Source of the DNA: Winogradskyella psychrotolerans RS-3
GTDB lineage: Bacteria; Bacteroidota; Bacteroidia; Flavobacteriales; Flavobacteriaceae
Direction of reading: 5' to 3'
Length of the DNA stretch: 64,000 bases
Assembly (NCBI RefSeq): GCF_000427335.1
Contig: NZ_ATMR01000089.1
Span: 62,001 to 126,000, forward strand
Shown: piece after piece, positions 27,121-36,552 of the stretch
Numbering within the stretch: position 1 is the first letter of the stretch
Layout of the letters: the number at the start of each line of letters is the position of its first letter
Notes under the pieces: model-generated
The model's database searches: none
Seen by the model: only the letters and a program-made list of their open reading frames with translations
What the model was told of the DNA's origin: nothing
Position numbers and translations under genes: made by a program

Positions 27121-28798
27121 ATGGAACATTTTGTAGTATCGGCTCGTAAGTACAGACCCCAAACATTTAAGGATGTTGTGGGTCAGCAAGCTATTACAAA
27201 TACGTTACTCAACGCTATTGAAAACAATCACTTAGCCCAAGCTTTATTATTTACAGGTCCTCGTGGAGTTGGTAAAACGACATGTGCTCGTATTTTGGCT
27301 AAAATGATTAATAGTGACGAAAACACAAATGAAGACGAAGATTTCGCTTTTAACATTTTTGAATTAGATGCAGCGTCTAATAATGGTGTAGATCAAATAA
27401 GAGAGCTTACAGACCAAGTTCGTATTCCGCCACAAGTTGGAAAATACAAAGTGTATATTATTGATGAGGTACACATGCTATCTCAAGCCGCTTTTAATGC
27501 CTTTTTAAAGACTTTAGAAGAGCCACCAAAGCATTGTATTTTCATTTTAGCAACAACTGAAAAACATAAAATCATTCCGACGATATTATCGCGTTGTCAA
27601 ATTTTCGATTTTAAACGTATTACGGTTTCCGATGCTAAAGATTACTTAAAATATATAGCTAAGGAACAAGACATCGACGCCGAAGATGATGCGCTTCATA
27701 TTATTGCTCAAAAAGCGGATGGTGCCATGCGTGATGCCTTATCGATTTTTGATCGTGTCGTAAGTTTTTCGGGTAAAAATTTAACAAGACAGGCCGTTAC
27801 AGAGAATTTAAACGTTCTCGATTACGAAACCTATTTTACAAGTACAGATTTCATCTTACAAAATAAAATTCCAGATTTACTAATACAATTCAATACCATC
27901 CTTTCTAAAGGATTTGATGGTCATCATTATATTGCTGGTTTGGCATCTCACTTTAGAGATTTAATGGTTTGTAAAAACCCTGCAACCATTCCGTTATTAG
28001 AAGTTGGTGAAGATACCAGTCTAAAATATATGGAACAGTCGCAGAAAACGACACATACTTTTCTAATGGAAGGCATTCGGTTAGCTAATGACTGTGATTT
28101 AAAATACAAGACCAGTAAAAATCAACGCTTACTCGTTGAGTTAACACTTATGCAACTTGCCTCTATCACTTTTGATGGAGAAAAAAAAATCTTAAGCACT
28201 TCATAATTCCTCCTTCGTATTTTAAAGCGAGAGGTATTACACCTATTCCTGTTACAAAACCAATAGCGGCAAAGAAAGAACCGGCTTCTGTAGTGGCAGA
28301 ACCTGTCATCATTCCTAAAATATCTATAAATCAGCCTAAAAAATCAACTTCAGGATTATCTTTAAAAAGTATTAGAGAAAAGAAGGAGCATCAATTACGC
28401 CAAATGGAAGTGGTTATTGATGAAGAAAACCTTCCTAAAGAGCCTGTAACACAAGAAGCTTTAAGTGAAGCATGGAAACTTTACACCGATCAAATGGACA
28501 AGAAAGGTGAAAAAATTATGGCTTCTATTTTACAAATGGATCACCCTAAACTAGAAGGCACTACACTTTACTTAACGTATTCTAATAACACAAATAAGAT
28601 TGAATTAGAACGTGCTGAGTTTCCTTTAATGGCTTTTTTGAAGAAAAACTTCTTAATTATGATCTTAAATTAGATATCACAGTTAATGAGGAGGTTGCTA
28701 AGAAATATGCCTTTACACCAATAGAGAAATACGAAAAGCTTAAAGAAAAGAATCCGAACATTGAAGTGTTACGACAGATGTTTGGGTTAGATATATAA
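27121..28798 (+). pseudogene. dnaX: DNA polymerase III subunit gamma/tau, two single-base frameshifts
   Basis: The first 361 codons are an intact clamp-loader ATPase: Walker A GPRGVGKTTC, Walker B YIIDEVHML, sensor I ATTEKHKIIPT and the Arg finger region SRCQIFDFKR. The CxxC zinc module common in other bacteria is not present between Walker A and ELDAASNNG. Translation ends just after nine A (28181-28189). The C-terminal tau-like region continues one frame away (IIPPSYFKARGITPIPVTK...), and a second missing base in the A5 at 28644-28648 breaks the tail. Adding one A at each gives 559 residues ending LRQMFGLDI, the normal flavobacterial length. Either both are assembly errors, or the A9 run is a slippage site. 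Confidence 0.9.
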
Positions 28799-28875
28799 CT
28801 TAATATTAGTGACTTATTCACTTTAACCTAATTTATTATTATTTTTGATATTAGGAATCATTAAAAAATAATTGG

Positions 28876-29072
28876 ATGAATAAAAAAACCTACCTTTAAT
28901 TGTTATTATCGCTAGTGCTATTTTAATGGTTGCCAATTTCATATTCTCAGAAAAATTTGATCGAGGTTTTTGGATGTCAACGTTATCAAGTGTTTTAATT
29001 ATTATTTCCATGGTTTTAACCATCAGAGAAAGAAATAAAAATAAGCTATTTTTTAAAAATTTAATGAGATGA
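28876..29072 (+). pseudogene. Small membrane protein, frameshifted at an A7 run
   Basis: ATG 28876 starts MNKK and then shifts frame at A7 (28882-28888). With one more A, it is a 65-residue protein with two membrane helices (about 6-24 and 33-50, LIVIIASAILMVANFIFS and VLIIISMVLTI) and a basic tail. It ends with TGA 29070-29072, which overlaps the next ATG (29069) in the coupled form ATGA. That coupling argues that it is a real gene. No named family. Confidence 0.6.
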
Positions 29073-29652
29073 AACATTTACTCACATTTTTAATCATTAC
29101 TATAATTGGTTTCACAAGCTGTGAAGGCAGAAAAACGCAAAGCCAGGCTCTATCTGAAAGCATTGCAGAATTCAAAAAAACAGTGAGTTTTGAAACCAAT
29201 GTTTATATCCCTGAAACCTATTTAGAACAAGAAATTGACACCTTAATGAGTAATGGTTTTCGTGTAAAGATAAAGACCTATTCTGACATGTCTAATGCCG
29301 TTCGTTTTTCTAAGATAAAAGACACTATTAATTATCAAACTCACTATAGAAATTTCAAGTTTGATGTTAGTGTTACTAAAGACAACAAACTAATTTACAA
29401 TGAGAGCTTTGACAAGAAAAAAGTAAATAAAGACTTTAATTACAATGCCAATTTAGTTGCCGGCTCTGATTTATATAATTTTGATACTTTGGCGGTTTTA
29501 AAATCTATACAAGTTAACGACGACCCTACCTATATAAATATGGTCTTAATAGATATTATGCATGCTATTCCTGAATCTGATAAATACGCTTTGCATACCT
29601 TGTTTATAAATAAAACGGAAAATCGAATATTGTTCAAGTTGAAGTTAAATAA
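29069..29652 (+). pseudogene. Putative lipoprotein of unknown function, probable frameshift near the C-terminus
   Basis: The N-terminus is a lipoprotein signal with lipobox FTSC (Cys at residue 18). As read, the frame runs on to 29695 and its last 14 or so residues overlap the start of miaE. Adding one base near 29618-29631 changes the tail to IVQVEVK and ends the gene at TAA 29650-29652, 2 bp before the miaE ATG. The total would then be 194 residues, a more natural arrangement. The body is charged with no motif I recognise. The frameshift here is less certain than the others. Confidence 0.6.
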
Positions 29653-29654
29653 TT

Positions 29655-30236
29655 ATGTTAGGACTAAAATTACCAACCGATCCAAGATGGGTTAATATCG
29701 TTGAAAAGAATATTGAAGATATTTTAGTAGACCATGCCTATTGCGAGCAAAAGGCTGCAAGTACAGCGATTTCATTAATTGTCGGTTTCCCAGAATACAC
29801 AGAACTCGTACAAGAAATGGTAGAACTCGTCAACGAAGAAATGAGCCATTTTAAAATGGTACACGATTTAATATTAGAAAACGGCTGGACACTTGGAAGA
29901 GATCGTAAAGATGATTATGTGATTTCTCTAATTACATTTTTTCCAAAAGGCGGAAGCAGAACGACGCAATTAGTCCACAGGTTATTGTATGCAGCGCTCA
30001 TTGAAGCACGAAGCTGTGAGCGTTTTAGATTATTATCTGAAGAATTGGAAGATAAAAAACTAGCCAAGTTTTATAAAAAGCTTATGATTAGCGAAGCTGG
30101 TCATTACACTATGTTTTTAAATTTTGCCAGACAATATGGAGATCGTAAAGAAGTAGACCAAAAATGGGAAGCTCTTCTCAATTTTGAAGCTGATATTATG
30201 AGTAATTTAGGAAACAAGGAAACTATTCATGGATAA
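29655..30236 (+). CDS. miaE: tRNA 2-methylthio-N6-isopentenyladenosine-37 hydroxylase (MiaE-like)
   Basis: 193 residues of a ferritin-like di-iron fold. Iron ligands are visible as EEMSHFKM, EARSCERFR and SEAGHYTMF. It hydroxylates ms2i6A37 in tRNA using O2. The start GLKLPTDPRWV is typical of the group. It is the last gene of a short plus-strand run. A promoter element for the next gene overlaps its stop codon. Confidence 0.9.
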   Translation: MLGLKLPTDPRWVNIVEKNIEDILVDHAYCEQKAASTAISLIVGFPEYTELVQEMVELVNEEMSHFKMVHDLILENGWTLGRDRKDDYVISLITFFPKGGSRTTQLVHRLLYAALIEARSCERFRLLSEELEDKKLAKFYKKLMISEAGHYTMFLNFARQYGDRKEVDQKWEALLNFEADIMSNLGNKETIHG

Positions 30237-30241
30237 TTTTG
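30234..30241 (+). promoter_or_regulatory. Bacteroidota -7 promoter element (TAATTTTG)
   Basis: An exact TAnnTTTG, 30 bp before the ATG at 30272. It overlaps the miaE stop codon. Confidence 0.55.
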
Positions 30242-30271
30242 TAGATTTATAACATCTACAAAATCATCGAT

Positions 30272-31807
30272 ATGAAAAAAATCTACTTTGCTTTCCTGTT
30301 ATTATCATCAATTTGTTATTCGCAAGATGAAGCTTTATTGGGTGAATGGACAATGAATTCATTCTTTGAATTCGATATCTTTTATGAGAACCCTTCTAAT
30401 CCTATTACAGTAGAATTTAATAGTAATAGTATAACGATTCAAAGCTTTTGCGGTGAAACCTATCTCGATTTATATACAACATCCTCGGCAGAAAACACTA
30501 TTGAAATTACTGAAGCAAATTGGGACATCTCTAGTTGTAGTGAAGACAACGTAGGTTGGGAAACAGCTATTAGTCTTCTTTTCAATATTAACGATGGAGA
30601 ACCAAAAGATTTAACTTACAGTATTACAGATAATGGTACAACAACGTCATTAGAACTTAGCCATATTTTTTTTACGGATGATGATACACCCGAAGGTGTA
30701 ACTGGCTACTTTACAAAAATCAATACTCCTAATGAGCAAATAGTTGATAATTGGTATTTAAAATCTGTTACTAAAAATGGAGCAACTTATAACAATATCT
30801 ATGGTAATTTGCCTATTACCTTTACAGATACTAATTACTCGGACAATTACTTAGACTTTTCCGCTTCATCATCGTGTAACTCTATAAATGGCTCATATTC
30901 TTCATCAGATACTGAGATTATAATTAACCAAACTAATATTACATTAGCAGATTGCCATAATCAACCTAATGGCATTTACGAGAATTTCTATCTTCCGGTT
31001 TTAACTAATAACTATACCTATCCAAGCATTCACTCATACGTAATAGCTGGCAGTGGTGATGAAGAAACGTTAACACTTACCAATGCTAACGGAGATTCAA
31101 TTGTATACCAAAAAGCAGAAACAAACGCTACATTACTTAGAACATGGTATTTACAATCCGTTACCGATAACGGAACAACCTACAGCCAGCAATCCACAGA
31201 ATCACCTACTATTAGTATCGGAAGTGATACTGATCCTATTTTTGGATCTATTTCATTTAATGGCAATGGAGTCTGTAACACATTCAATGGAGATTACAAC
31301 ATCTATCTAGGTAATGGAGATAAAATTGATATTGCAACTTTTACACCAACAACAAATGTGTGCGAGCCATCTAGTGATTTTGAAAATGCTTATTTTTCAA
31401 TGTTTAGCGATGACTCTGCAAACACTTTTGGTTTCGAAATCATCAATAATGGTGAGAACTTAATCCTGACTAGTATTTCTGATGATGGAGGTCGCTCTAC
31501 TAATGATAATAGCAAAGTTTTAAGTTTTAGCAAGCAAGTACTTTCAGTGAATGATTTTGATTATAAAGCTAATTCGATAAGCATTGTAAAGAATCCTGTT
31601 GAAGACCAATTATTATTAAACTTTGGAGATAATTTAACATTTCAAAATTTAAAATATACCATATTCAACTTAGAAGGAAAATTGATTTTTACATCAGAAC
31701 TCACCAAGGCAAACATAGATGTAAACCACTTATTATCCGGCGTTTATTTTATAAATTTTAGTGACAGTAACAAAACATTAACCACCTTAAAATTTGTAAA
31801 AAAATAA
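30272..31807 (+). CDS. Secreted type IX secretion cargo with lipocalin/META-like repeats
   Basis: 511 residues. After a signal peptide (to about residue 18, ending CYSQ) come three similar units of about 130 residues, each opening near a W-x-L/M-x-S pattern (GEWTMNSFFEF, NWYLKSVTKNG, TWYLQSVTDNG) and holding paired Cys. They resemble lipocalin-like or META-type folds. The C-terminal 75 residues are a type A type IX sorting domain (SIVKNPVEDQLLL, then YTIFNLEGKLIF and LSGVYFINF). It is therefore exported to the cell surface or medium. The role is unknown. Confidence 0.85.
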   Translation: MKKIYFAFLLLSSICYSQDEALLGEWTMNSFFEFDIFYENPSNPITVEFNSNSITIQSFCGETYLDLYTTSSAENTIEITEANWDISSCSEDNVGWETAISLLFNINDGEPKDLTYSITDNGTTTSLELSHIFFTDDDTPEGVTGYFTKINTPNEQIVDNWYLKSVTKNGATYNNIYGNLPITFTDTNYSDNYLDFSASSSCNSINGSYSSSDTEIIINQTNITLADCHNQPNGIYENFYLPVLTNNYTYPSIHSYVIAGSGDEETLTLTNANGDSIVYQKAETNATLLRTWYLQSVTDNGTTYSQQSTESPTISIGSDTDPIFGSISFNGNGVCNTFNGDYNIYLGNGDKIDIATFTPTTNVCEPSSDFENAYFSMFSDDSANTFGFEIINNGENLILTSISDDGGRSTNDNSKVLSFSKQVLSVNDFDYKANSISIVKNPVEDQLLLNFGDNLTFQNLKYTIFNLEGKLIFTSELTKANIDVNHLLSGVYFINFSDSNKTLTTLKFVKK

Positions 31808-31830
31808 AGCCTCAACATCGGTTAAGGCTT
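31807..31830. terminator. Terminator-like hairpin
   Basis: AAGCCT pairs with AGGCTT, then a C-A mismatch and AAC/GTT around ATCG. It is directly at the end of the cargo gene, with the convergent barrel gene beyond. Confidence 0.55.
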
Positions 31831-31855
31831 ATATGTTATTTGAAGTAATTTCGTT

Positions 31856-32386
31856 TTATAATTTTATTCCAAAACCAAATTGGATCACGTGATTCTTAGC
31901 TTCAACATCTGTTAAATCTTCATCTAAGATATTGGTTATGCCGTAATAATATCTTGCATCTAGAAATAGCTCATCTGTAATCATATATTCAACACCAGCA
32001 ACTCCAGAAAATACAAACGTAGAAAAGCTATCTTCATATTCCCACGTTTTTAAAGCGATTTGAGGACCAACACCTAACAAAAAGTTATCTGATATTGAAA
32101 ACCTAAGAAGGATAGGTAATTTAAGATAATCTGCTCTAAGGTTTCTTTCTTTAGCACCTTCTGCAGACCATTGTAACTCTGTTAATAATGATAAATTATC
32201 TGACAAATTAAAATCGGCAAACCCAGCAAAGGCAAAACCATTTCTGTGTTCGTTTTCAAAATTAGCATCAGGATCAAAGTCTAGATTAGAGACATTTAAC
32301 GCACCTCTAACACCGTATAAAATATCCTGAGACATTCCTATAGATGTGAAAGCAACGCATAATAAAGCAACTACATATTTTTTCAT
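31856..32386 (-). CDS. Small outer-membrane beta-barrel protein (porin-family, PorT-like fold)
   Basis: 176 residues from the ATG at 32386, which starts a clean signal peptide MKKYVVALLCVAFTSIGMSQ; an upstream in-frame ATG at 32437 gives a non-signal extension and is rejected. Alternating strands end HVIQFGFGIKL, an eight-strand barrel typical of OMP_b-brl proteins. It sits in the outer membrane. No substrate is evident. Confidence 0.8.
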   Translation of the reverse strand: MKKYVVALLCVAFTSIGMSQDILYGVRGALNVSNLDFDPDANFENEHRNGFAFAGFADFNLSDNLSLLTELQWSAEGAKERNLRADYLKLPILLRFSISDNFLLGVGPQIALKTWEYEDSFSTFVFSGVAGVEYMITDELFLDARYYYGITNILDEDLTDVEAKNHVIQFGFGIKL

Positions 32387-32490
32387 AATTTTCAATTTGA
32401 GATTACGAAGATAAATTAAATAATAATTTCCGATCAATTAATAGGTCTATATAGTGAAAAATCGGACAAATGGATTATTATACACAAAAA

Positions 32491-33395
32491 CTATACTACA
32501 ACACTAGAAACAGTTTCATAATACATGCTCTTTATGATACCATCTGAGAGTCCTATTTTTGGTACATATATATCTTTTGCTCCACTCCATTTCATAGCAG
32601 ACAGGTATATTCGGGTTGCCGGAATTATAACATCTGCTCTATCTTGATTTAGATTTAACTTCGTTATACGTTCTTCGTATGAATAGTTCTGAAGCATTTT
32701 ATAATAACTTGTTAAATAGAAATAAGTTAATGGTTTACCAATATCTTTTCCAGAGATTTTAAAAATCTTATTGATGTTACCACCAGATCCTATCAATTCT
32801 ATTTTATCGTATTGTTTGGTGTTTTCTTTAATCCAGTTTTCTAACTCTCTCCATGTTTCGCTCTTAACAATATCATTTAACAATCTTACAGTTCCAATTT
32901 TAAACGATCTAGACATTTTTTTATCTCCATTATGGATGATAGAAAACTCGGTACTACCCCCACCAACATCTACATAAAGGTATGTTTTATTCGGGTTTAT
33001 AAAAGATTGTAAATCTGTTGCAGCAATTATCGCTGCCTCTTCTTCACCATCAATAGTTTCAATATTGATACCGCACGTTTCGAGAATTTTTTCAGATAAA
33101 GGTGCACTGTTTCTAGCTTCTCTCATCGCAGATGTTGCACAGGCTTTGTAACGCGTCACTCCATGAGACTTTATAATAAGACTAAAAGCTTTCATGGTAT
33201 CTATCATTCGTTCTTGGTTATATTCTGATATTTCACCTTTTAGAAATACATCTGCACCTAATCTAATAGGCACACGAACTAATGAGTTTTTTTAAAAATT
33301 GTGGGTTCATCATCTTGTTCTATGATATTAGAAATTAATAACCTTACGGCATTCGATCCAATATCAATAGCTGCAAATTTCTGTATCTTCAACAT
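32491..33395 (-). pseudogene. ppx: Exopolyphosphatase (Ppx/GppA family), frameshifted at an A7 run
   Basis: ATG 33395 gives MLKIQKFAAIDIGSNAVRLL, the first phosphate-binding motif of Ppx/GppA. The frame then hits a stop at the run of seven A (T7 at 33287-33293 on the plus strand). Adding one A restores 301 residues, continuing FKKNSLVRVPIRLGADVF. The rest is intact: YLYVDVGGGSTEFS, LIGSGGN and the C-terminal LSDGIIKSMY. It degrades polyphosphate or guanosine pentaphosphate. Its ATG is 2 bp after the ppk stop. Confidence 0.9.
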
Positions 33396-33397
33396 AA

Positions 33398-35452
33398 TTA
33401 TCCTTCTAAATTATTTAAGTAATACTTATACGTATCAAACTGTGCTCTTACCTTAGGATTGTTGTTTCTTCGATAGGTATTATCTTGATTTTCGTTGATA
33501 ATCCTTGCTTTTACATTATCATTCCAACAAATATCAAATAAGTGTTTTAGCTCTACTTTTATATCTTCATCATAGATTGGGCAACTGACTTCAACCCTAT
33601 TATCGATATTTCTAGTCATCCAATCTGCCGAGGAAATGTAAATTTTAGGATCATTTTGGTTCGAGAAAATATACAAACGTGTGTGTTCTAAGAATTTATC
33701 AACGATACTAATAATTTCAATATTTTCGCTCATACCTTTAATTCCCGGTACCAGACAGCAAATTCCTCTTACAATCATTTGTATCTTTACTCCTGCTCTA
33801 CTCGCTTCATATAACTTATCTATCATTTTATAGCTGCTTATGCTATTCATCTTAAGTTTAATATAAGCAGGCTTACCATTTTTGGCACATTCTATTTCTT
33901 TATCAATTAAACCGAATAATTTAGACTTCGTATAATGTGGTGACGTAATGAGGTGTTTATATCTATTAATTTTATAATTGACTTCAAAAAAGTCGAACAC
34001 TTTGTTGACCTCTTTTAAGATTTTTGGACTTGCAGTCATTAAGGTAAAATCCGTGTAAATTTTAGCCGTAGATTCATTAAAGTTCCCTGTACTTATAAAA
34101 CCATATCTTACTAATTTATAGTCTTCTTCGCGTTCAATAACACACATTTTACAATGTACCTTTAAGCCCGTAACACCAAAGAACATCTTAATACCTTCAT
34201 CTTGCATTTGCTCAGCATAATTAATATTTGCTGCTTCATCAAAACGAGCTCTAAGCTCTATTGAAACGGTAACTTTTTTTCCGTTCTTAGCCGCATTAAT
34301 TAAAGAACTAGCAACATGTGATATTTGAGCTAATCTATAAATAGTAATTTTTATGGTTTTTACTTTTGGATCTAAAGCTGCTTCTCTTAAAAATTTAACG
34401 ATATAAGAAAAGGTATGATATGGTGTATAAACCAAATAATCCTTTTTAGCAATAGTTTTAAAAATACTCTCTTCTAAACTTAATCCTTTTACAGGGAGTG
34501 GTTTAATCTTTGCATAAAGCAAATCGGTTCTACCCAAGCTTGGAAAGCTCATATAATCTCTACGATTATGATATCTACCTCCAGGAATAAGACTCTCCTT
34601 CTCTTCAATAGACATGAGTTTTAAAAGAAGATTTAGAGTTTTCTGTTCGATATTCATGTCATAAACAAAACGCACAGGAGCACCACTTTGCCTATCTTTA
34701 ACACTTTCTGAAAGTTTATCTATAAAACTTTTACTCAAATCGCTATCAAAGTCTAATTCACCATCTCTTGTAATCTTAATCATATGAGCACTAATACTGT
34801 CATATTTAAAGATGTTGAAAATATCATCTAAACAATACCTTAAAATATCATCGACCATTATAATATAATTACTACCGTTTTTACTCGGTAACACTACAAA
34901 ACGATCCATTGCTGTAGAAATCTCAATCAATGCCACTTGATCTTTTTCATCTTTGCTAGACATTTTCACCGTTAAATAAGCTGAAATATCCATAAGTTCA
35001 GGCAAAGCAACATCCTCGTTAAGCATTATTACTACTAACGCTGGACTTATTTCTTGATAAAAGTAATTTTTGATAAACTCGTGATGATCGTCATCAATTT
35101 CTGTTTCATTAATGACATAAATATTCTCATTTTGAAGCTCTATATCAATCTCATCTAAAATCTCTAAACTATAACTTTGTTGCTCAATAACAATCTTAGT
35201 TATTTCTTCTAAAAGGTCACCTGCCTTAATACCTCCTAATTCTGATTTACCACCTTTTCCTGCTTCATAAATTCGCTTTACAGTGGCATATCTAACTTTA
35301 AAAAACTCATCTAAATTATTAGAGAAAATACCTAAAAATCGTAACCGCTCAATTAGTGGCACATCTTTGTCTGCAGCTTCTTGCAAAACACGCTCATTAA
35401 ACTTTAACCAACTTAACTCTCTATTTATATAAATGTTTTTGTCTTTTGTCAT
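33398..35452 (-). CDS. ppk1: Polyphosphate kinase 1
   Basis: 684 residues from the ATG at 35452, which begins MTKDKNIYINRELSWLKFNE, the family's N-terminal motif. A longer frame from 35512 lies inside sixA and is rejected. The phospho-accepting His is in LKVHCKMCVIER, and the second HKD-like motif is GFISTGNFNESTAKIYTDF. The enzyme makes polyphosphate from ATP at the inner membrane. It overlaps the sixA stop in ATGA and is followed by ppx, so synthesis, breakdown and a phosphatase share one transcript. Confidence 0.96.
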   Translation of the reverse strand: MTKDKNIYINRELSWLKFNERVLQEAADKDVPLIERLRFLGIFSNNLDEFFKVRYATVKRIYEAGKGGKSELGGIKAGDLLEEITKIVIEQQSYSLEILDEIDIELQNENIYVINETEIDDDHHEFIKNYFYQEISPALVVIMLNEDVALPELMDISAYLTVKMSSKDEKDQVALIEISTAMDRFVVLPSKNGSNYIIMVDDILRYCLDDIFNIFKYDSISAHMIKITRDGELDFDSDLSKSFIDKLSESVKDRQSGAPVRFVYDMNIEQKTLNLLLKLMSIEEKESLIPGGRYHNRRDYMSFPSLGRTDLLYAKIKPLPVKGLSLEESIFKTIAKKDYLVYTPYHTFSYIVKFLREAALDPKVKTIKITIYRLAQISHVASSLINAAKNGKKVTVSIELRARFDEAANINYAEQMQDEGIKMFFGVTGLKVHCKMCVIEREEDYKLVRYGFISTGNFNESTAKIYTDFTLMTASPKILKEVNKVFDFFEVNYKINRYKHLITSPHYTKSKLFGLIDKEIECAKNGKPAYIKLKMNSISSYKMIDKLYEASRAGVKIQMIVRGICCLVPGIKGMSENIEIISIVDKFLEHTRLYIFSNQNDPKIYISSADWMTRNIDNRVEVSCPIYDEDIKVELKHLFDICWNDNVKARIINENQDNTYRRNNNPKVRAQFDTYKYYLNNLEG

Positions 35453-35937
35453 TCTCTTAAATCCTTTGGAATTATAATAAACTCTGTAGTTCCTTGTTTC
35501 AGGTCTTTCCAATCTTCAATATCAAAATTAATTTTAACTAAACCACTTGTAGGAAGATTATCTATAAATGTATCCCCAAATATATTAGAAATTGACGTGA
35601 AAGCATGATTGTGACCGAAAATCATAACCTCTTTTAGGTCATTTGATAGGTTTTTTATAAAATTGATTACATTTCTCCCCTCAAAATCATACAAATCTTC
35701 ATTAATAATTATCTGATTTTCAGATAGCTTTAATGACTTCAAAAAGACTTTACACGTACTTAAGGCCCTATTTGCTGGACTTGAAAATATAACATTAGGA
35801 ACATGACCTCTCATTTCGAGCTCCTTAGCTACCAACTTAGAATCCTCAATACCTCTTTGTTTTAAAGGCCTATCGTAATCTATAACATCGTATTCCCATG
35901 ATGATTTACCGTGTCTAACTAGTGTAATCGTTTTCAT
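35449..35937 (-). CDS. sixA: SixA-type histidine phosphatase
   Basis: 162 residues. LVRHGKSSW carries the RHG catalytic motif (H at residue 9) of the histidine phosphatase superfamily, with the second His in FGHNHAFTS. SixA of E. coli removes phosphate from phospho-His on histidine kinases and PtsN-type proteins. Here it heads the polyphosphate operon and its TGA overlaps the ppk ATG. Its actual target in this organism is unknown. Confidence 0.88.
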   Translation of the reverse strand: MKTITLVRHGKSSWEYDVIDYDRPLKQRGIEDSKLVAKELEMRGHVPNVIFSSPANRALSTCKVFLKSLKLSENQIIINEDLYDFEGRNVINFIKNLSNDLKEVMIFGHNHAFTSISNIFGDTFIDNLPTSGLVKINFDIEDWKDLKQGTTEFIIIPKDLRE

Positions 35938-36264
35938 ATTTTATCGATTAAGTGTGATTATTTTCGACAAAACGTTGCATATGTCCGTTTTGACGAGTAT
36001 ATTGCCGCTTTAACTTTATTATTTGCCTATGAATTTAGTTATAGGTTAATTTGCTATGTAAAATTAATGTAAAACACCCCAAATTAAAAACTATATTAAT
36101 AAATCCATGTTTTGGTATTTAACTACCAAAATCCCTTCCCTCTAAATATTTTGATTACCCAATTAAACATAATAATATTATGTTTAACAAATAATTGATG
36201 TATTACATTATCAAAAAATAAGACATCGCTAAGCGACCATAAAATTTGTTAATCAATTTTAAAT
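35938..36264. promoter_or_regulatory. Intergenic region with three inverted repeats
   Basis: 327 bp without a convincing gene between sixA (minus) and the small gene at 36265. It holds an imperfect 11-bp inverted repeat at 35964-35996 (CAAAACG with CGTTTTG, one mismatch), an 8-bp hairpin at 36110-36131 (TTTTGGTA with TACCAAAA) and a perfect 12-bp palindrome at 36163-36187. They probably include operators for the operons on either side. Confidence 0.5.
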
Positions 36265-36498
36265 ATGAAAATAATTTTACCTTTAATGTTTATTGCGTCA
36301 GGATTTTCATCATCAAGTAACCCAGAATTTAAGTTGCCTACTGTTAGTAGCACTACTGCGGAACAAGAAGTACCGGCAATCAGTTTTAAATCAGCTATAG
36401 TTAATACAACAGAAAATCACAGTTACTTAAATAAAAGTTTTAACATCGACCATAACCATTTACCGCGCTATTTTTATAAAACATTCCAACTTATATAA
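36265..36498 (+). CDS. Possible small secreted peptide, 77 residues
   Basis: MKIILPLMFIASGFSSSSN looks like a short signal peptide, followed by a Ser/Thr/Asn-rich region and a C-terminal aromatic patch (LPRYFYKTFQLI). It lies 54 bp before the large type IX cargo gene on the same strand. No homologue is recognised, and it could be chance, but the position and signal-like start make it credible. Confidence 0.4.
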   Translation: MKIILPLMFIASGFSSSSNPEFKLPTVSSTTAEQEVPAISFKSAIVNTTENHSYLNKSFNIDHNHLPRYFYKTFQLI

Positions 36499-36552
36499 CT
36501 CAAAATCATATTTTAAAGCAATCATAATCTGATTAACTTAAAAAAGCTTAAG

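Noticed and set aside
35452..35512. Longer N-terminus for polyphosphate kinase
   Set aside because: The extra 20 residues lie inside sixA in another frame, while ATG 35452 gives the conserved start and an ATGA overlap.
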